A stretch of DNA of 64,000 nucleotides. It comes from Oidiodendron maius Zn (taxonomy: Eukaryota; Ascomycota; Leotiomycetes; Myxotrichaceae). The stretch is from NCBI GenBank assembly GCA_000827325.1, contig KN832908.1:1-64000 (forward strand), given 5' to 3'. The position numbers were made by a program, and so were the translations under genes. Shown piece after piece: positions 60,646 through 64,000 of the stretch. The notes beneath the pieces are model-generated. The model was not told where the DNA came from and searched no databases. It saw nothing but the letters and a program-made list of their open reading frames with translations. Position 1 is the stretch's first letter; every line of letters begins with the position of its first letter.

Positions 60646-61945
60646 GCTATACTAGGATATAAGTTTAAAGGAGTTAGTGTTTTTATATAAAAAGGGAGGA
60701 TATCTAGAACTTACTAAGAATTAAAAGGTATAATTCTAGTCCCTCTAAAGCCTCTCTAGATATTTTGTATAGTTATTAACTCTTAGAATACTATCTAGAA
60801 TACTAGAAAGAAATCCTTCTTTATAATATAGGTCTAATTACTATATATTAAACCCTTAATTTGCTTACTATATAACTTTTTCAATAGACTAAAATAGTCT
60901 ATATTAAGTAGCTAGAGAATATAAAAGAAATAAGGAGATATATAAAATATAATAATATTATAGTTCTAATAGAAAAGCTTGAATTTAGTTAAGTAGTAGG
61001 ATTTATAGCTATTAAATATTAGAAGTTAATATCTATCTACTTTTTAAGGCTATATATATAATTCAAAATACTTAATCTAATCTAGATTAATCTTATTTAT
61101 AGTCTATCTATTATTACTAATAGAGAGCCTTTAACCCTTTAGTAATTTAAACTTATTATACTAGAAGAGTAGAATATATATACTCTTTATAACTATAAAT
61201 AGCAGTAGTAACTAATCAAGTATATCTATAGCCTAGATTACTATAACCTATTTACAATTACTAGACTACTTTGCCTTTACTTTACTAGACCTCTCTAAGC
61301 TTATAACTACTATTACTATTAAGATAATATCTATTATAAACCTAATCTTATTAAAATTATAGATATCTATATCTATAATCCTATACTTTATAATTATATT
61401 CTTAAGGAGTGAAAACTAGCTATTAATTATAATTAGATCTTTATATTTAACTCTCTAATAATTATATTTTCAATTAAAATATATAGTTAGCTATAGTTAT
61501 TATTATATAAAGCAAGAAGCCTAGTATATTCTAATATATCCTATATTTCATTTAGTAAGCAGATAATTAGCTATATCTTCTATACTATAAAGCCTAGATA
61601 GAAACCCTTTAGAATTAAAGTCAAGAATATATTAAATAATCACTAATTCTTCTAAATCAGTAAGCTTTCAAGATTTAGGTTAAATATTATATTATAATAG
61701 TTAGCTACTATATTAATCAAAGACTGTTCTAAATAGAGTACTATAGATTTTAGCTATATATATAACATTAAGATAGGGGTTATATTTAAGGGCTTAGAGA
61801 GTAAGGATAACCTTATATTTATTAGAAGTTAATTCTATAATATATAATAGAGAAAAAGTAGAGTAAAGTATAATAGAGTAGGAAATTATAGAAAATAAAC
61901 AGCTTATTATCTTAAGCAACTTACTATATATATATATTATACTAT
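60646..61945 (+). repeat. Repeat R1, copy 2
   Basis: Same orientation and extent as 947-2270, slightly more A/T-rich. Downstream of it (62080-62500) is a further plus-strand coding-like trace, Ser/Glu-rich, unclassified. Confidence 0.7.
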
Positions 61946-62879
61946 TATTGATATAGCTAATTAAAACCTAATACTATTCAAGTATTAATATTTATTTATT
62001 ATTATTAGTAATTAATTTTATATATAGATAAGCTTTAAAGTACTCTTAGTCTAACTATTAATATTAATACTATAATAAATAAGAAAATAGAGACTAAAGT
62101 TAAAGAGTATAAAAGGGAATATTAACTAAAAGCAGCTAAAATTAATAAATAGGATTAAGACTAATTTATAAGCAATATTAAGGAGAATATCCTACTCTAG
62201 ACTTATAAGATTAAACTATAGAAGGAATTCCAGGTTAAAGCTAGATATTAAGGCTCTAATTAAGGGGCTATAGATATATATAATCTTAATTTACCCTCTA
62301 GTCTATAAGAGAGTAATAGAAGAAAGTAAAGAGAGGAGTTTAATAGAATAAATTAGGATATTTCTAGCTTTAAAGAGCCTGAAATACCTTCAATTTATCA
62401 ATTACTAGATAAAGAGAGTTCTATAGATAGTACTCCTTAATCTCTTAAGGATTCTAATAGCTTATCCTAAAGAAAATAGTAGTAAATATAGTTAGATTCT
62501 CTAATAAAACTATAATTTCTCTACTATATAAAGTATAGTAATATTTATAGTAATACTTATTTAATATTAATATCTATACTTAATTTTAAGTAAGGTATAA
62601 ATCTACTACTTTTATAAATATACTTGCTTTAGTATTATTACTAATATAATTAACTCTAGCTATACTAATCCTAATTAAAAGTAGGTATCTAATAGATACC
62701 TATTCTAAAAGGATCTAATCTAATCTAATCTAGTAGATATTTATATAAAGGAGGATTTACTCTATAGATTAGATACTTAAGAAACCTATTAAGTACCTAA
62801 TCTAAAGTATATAGTCTAGATTATATATCTACTCTTATTCTACTAGCCTAGCTTCTAGATATATATAAGGTCTAATGCT
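61946..62879. other. AT-rich, unclassified
   Basis: Contains a coding-like plus-strand stretch near 62080-62500 (for example FKEPEIPSIYQLLDKESSI), of unknown family. No terminal repeats seen. Confidence 0.35.
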
Positions 62880-63545
62880 ATATAGTTAGTCTAAAGGATT
62901 TTATTAATTAAGTCTAGCTAGTCTTTAATTAAAAAGAGGGATAGATTAATCCAATTAATCTTAAGGTTCTAGATAATCTACTAGTCTAGATTCTTATATA
63001 GTAGCAGAATCTATTCTCTATTATCTTTCTTAGTTTAATCAAGGTCTCTAGTCTATTTCTTGATTTATATTAATAGATTAGTTTTATTTATCTTATCTAG
63101 TTTATAGGATATCTTAAAATAGTACTAGGATAGAATTTCTATCTAATATACTTATTTTACTAAAAGTAGTTTAGAGATTATAAAGTACTCTAAAGCTTTA
63201 TAGTCTATAATAACTTGAATAGAGTCTCTAGTACCTTTAAGTTTAGAGTACTAGTATTATAAAGCTTAAACTATTACTAGTAGTTCTTTATTATAGATTA
63301 AGTAATTGGTTTTAGTAAAGGCTATTATCTTCAAGAAATATTCTATAGAGTACTATTCTCTATTAAGACCTTTTTAGGAGAATATAGTAATAGTAACTAT
63401 ATTAGAGGTATTAGTCTCTAGAAGGTATTAGCTATCTAGGTTATAGTATACTAAGATTAGAGTATAGATAAGTATATATTAGAGTATCTTAAATATCTAG
63501 ATATAGTCTCTATTAAAGAAGAACTTATAATCCTTATAAATAAGA
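62880..63545 (-). mobile_element. Ty3/gypsy pol fragment (RT end and RNase H)
   Basis: The stretch aligns with 35000-35630 of the nested gypsy element, in the same sense, including the RNase H start and the block around its tyrosine-aspartate-lysine-glutamate motif. It is an isolated broken fossil fragment; no LTR is visible around it. Confidence 0.65.
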
Positions 63546-63559
63546 TAAATAAGTAGTAA

Positions 63560-64000
63560 TATAATATAACGTTAATGTATAGCAAATATACAAAACAAGC
63601 AAATATGCAAAAACTTCCAAGTTTCCAACTCCTTTACTTTTAAATTTATTTTTAAATTAACTATAATATGCCTTAAAAAAACAATAAGAATTAATTGAAC
63701 CTTGCTATCCAAGCTATTAAACATGATCTAAAATTAAAGGTATATACTGCCTTAAAGATCTATAGAGTGGATCATCGAAAGCTAAGCTACTGGTTATACA
63801 GTATACCTCCAAGATACGCTATCCAAGCTAACTCTCGGAAAATGACAGATCTAGAAGAGTCTGTCCTTTCCGAATATATTATTAATCTAGGCTCTAAAGG
63901 ATTTCCTTCTAGACTCTGTATTATAGAAGATATAGCAAATCGAATTATCGCGATATATTAAGGAGAACGTGTCGGATCACGATAGGCTGGAAATTTTATA
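63560..64000 (+). mobile_element. Second pogo/Fot1-type transposon, 5' part, runs off the window
   Basis: The transposase frame starts at ATG 63668 and meets two early TAA codons. Then NLAIQAIKHDLKLKVYTALK, YRVDHRKLSYWLYSIPPRYA, IQANSRKMTDLEESVLSEYI and INLGSKGFPSRLCIIEDIAN match the N-terminal helix-turn-helix (Psq and CENP-B type) of fungal pogo/Fot1 transposases. After RIIAIY come TAA and TAG, with GERVGSR between. The catalytic part lies beyond 64000. The TIR may begin near 63570 (ACGTTAATG) but cannot be confirmed with one end. RIP is lighter here than to the left. It is a different family from the element at 26-40 kb. Confidence 0.75.

Noticed and set aside
1-64000. tRNA, rRNA or CRISPR loci
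   Set aside because: No B-box-like GGTTCGANTCC with a folding partner, no rRNA sequence and no spaced direct repeats were noticed by eye; a tRNA scan was not possible.

Overview
The window looks like accessory, probably subtelomeric DNA of a filamentous ascomycete (Pezizomycotina, most likely Eurotiales). Four signs support this: small 41-90 bp spliceosomal introns; fungal-only families (Zn2Cys6 regulators, fungal bZIPs, HET domain, DUF2841/YDR124W-like, F-box/ankyrin); Tad1-like LINEs, Ty3/gypsy and pogo/Fot1 transposons; and blocks of extreme A+T in which CpA has become TpA, the mark of repeat-induced point mutation (RIP). Assignments come from reading translations and intron signals; no database search was possible.

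Layout. 1-515: 5' part of a LINE on the minus strand, with its ORF1 still open. 516-2270: RIP-burned DNA with one copy of an unclassified repeat (R1). 2268-3389: remains of a BCS1-like AAA gene that carry RIP-type stops. 3.4-25.2 kb: the gene-bearing island. It holds a chromodomain/AT-hook pseudogene, a five-exon DUF2841 gene with three nonsense codons, an LRR-like gene, a SCOC-like coiled-coil gene, an intact bZIP regulator, a small secreted cysteine-rich protein, a Zn2Cys6 regulator whose zinc cluster has lost two cysteines, an intact intronless serpin, and an F-box/ankyrin pseudogene. 26.4-40.4 kb: a three-level nest, in which a pogo/Fot1 DNA transposon is split by a Ty3/gypsy element that is itself split by a LINE. 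Target duplications are visible at each level, and there is one assembly gap. 40.4-48.9 kb: a second gene island with a broken bZIP, a LINE fragment, a truncated HET-domain gene and a well-preserved eight-exon Zn2Cys6 regulator. 48.9-64 kb: mostly RIP-degraded repeats (a lone LTR, unclassified coding repeats, a second LINE, the second R1 copy, a gypsy pol fragment) and the start of another pogo element at the right edge.

Together this is a typical bipartite fungal region: gene islands between RIP-burned transposon blocks. Many host genes carry stop codons of the RIP or C-to-T type, while a few (serpin, bZIP, secreted protein, second Zn2Cys6 regulator, SCOC-like gene) read cleanly through. No shared pathway joins the intact genes. 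The most unusual item is the serpin at 21496-22605, because serpins are very rare in filamentous fungi.
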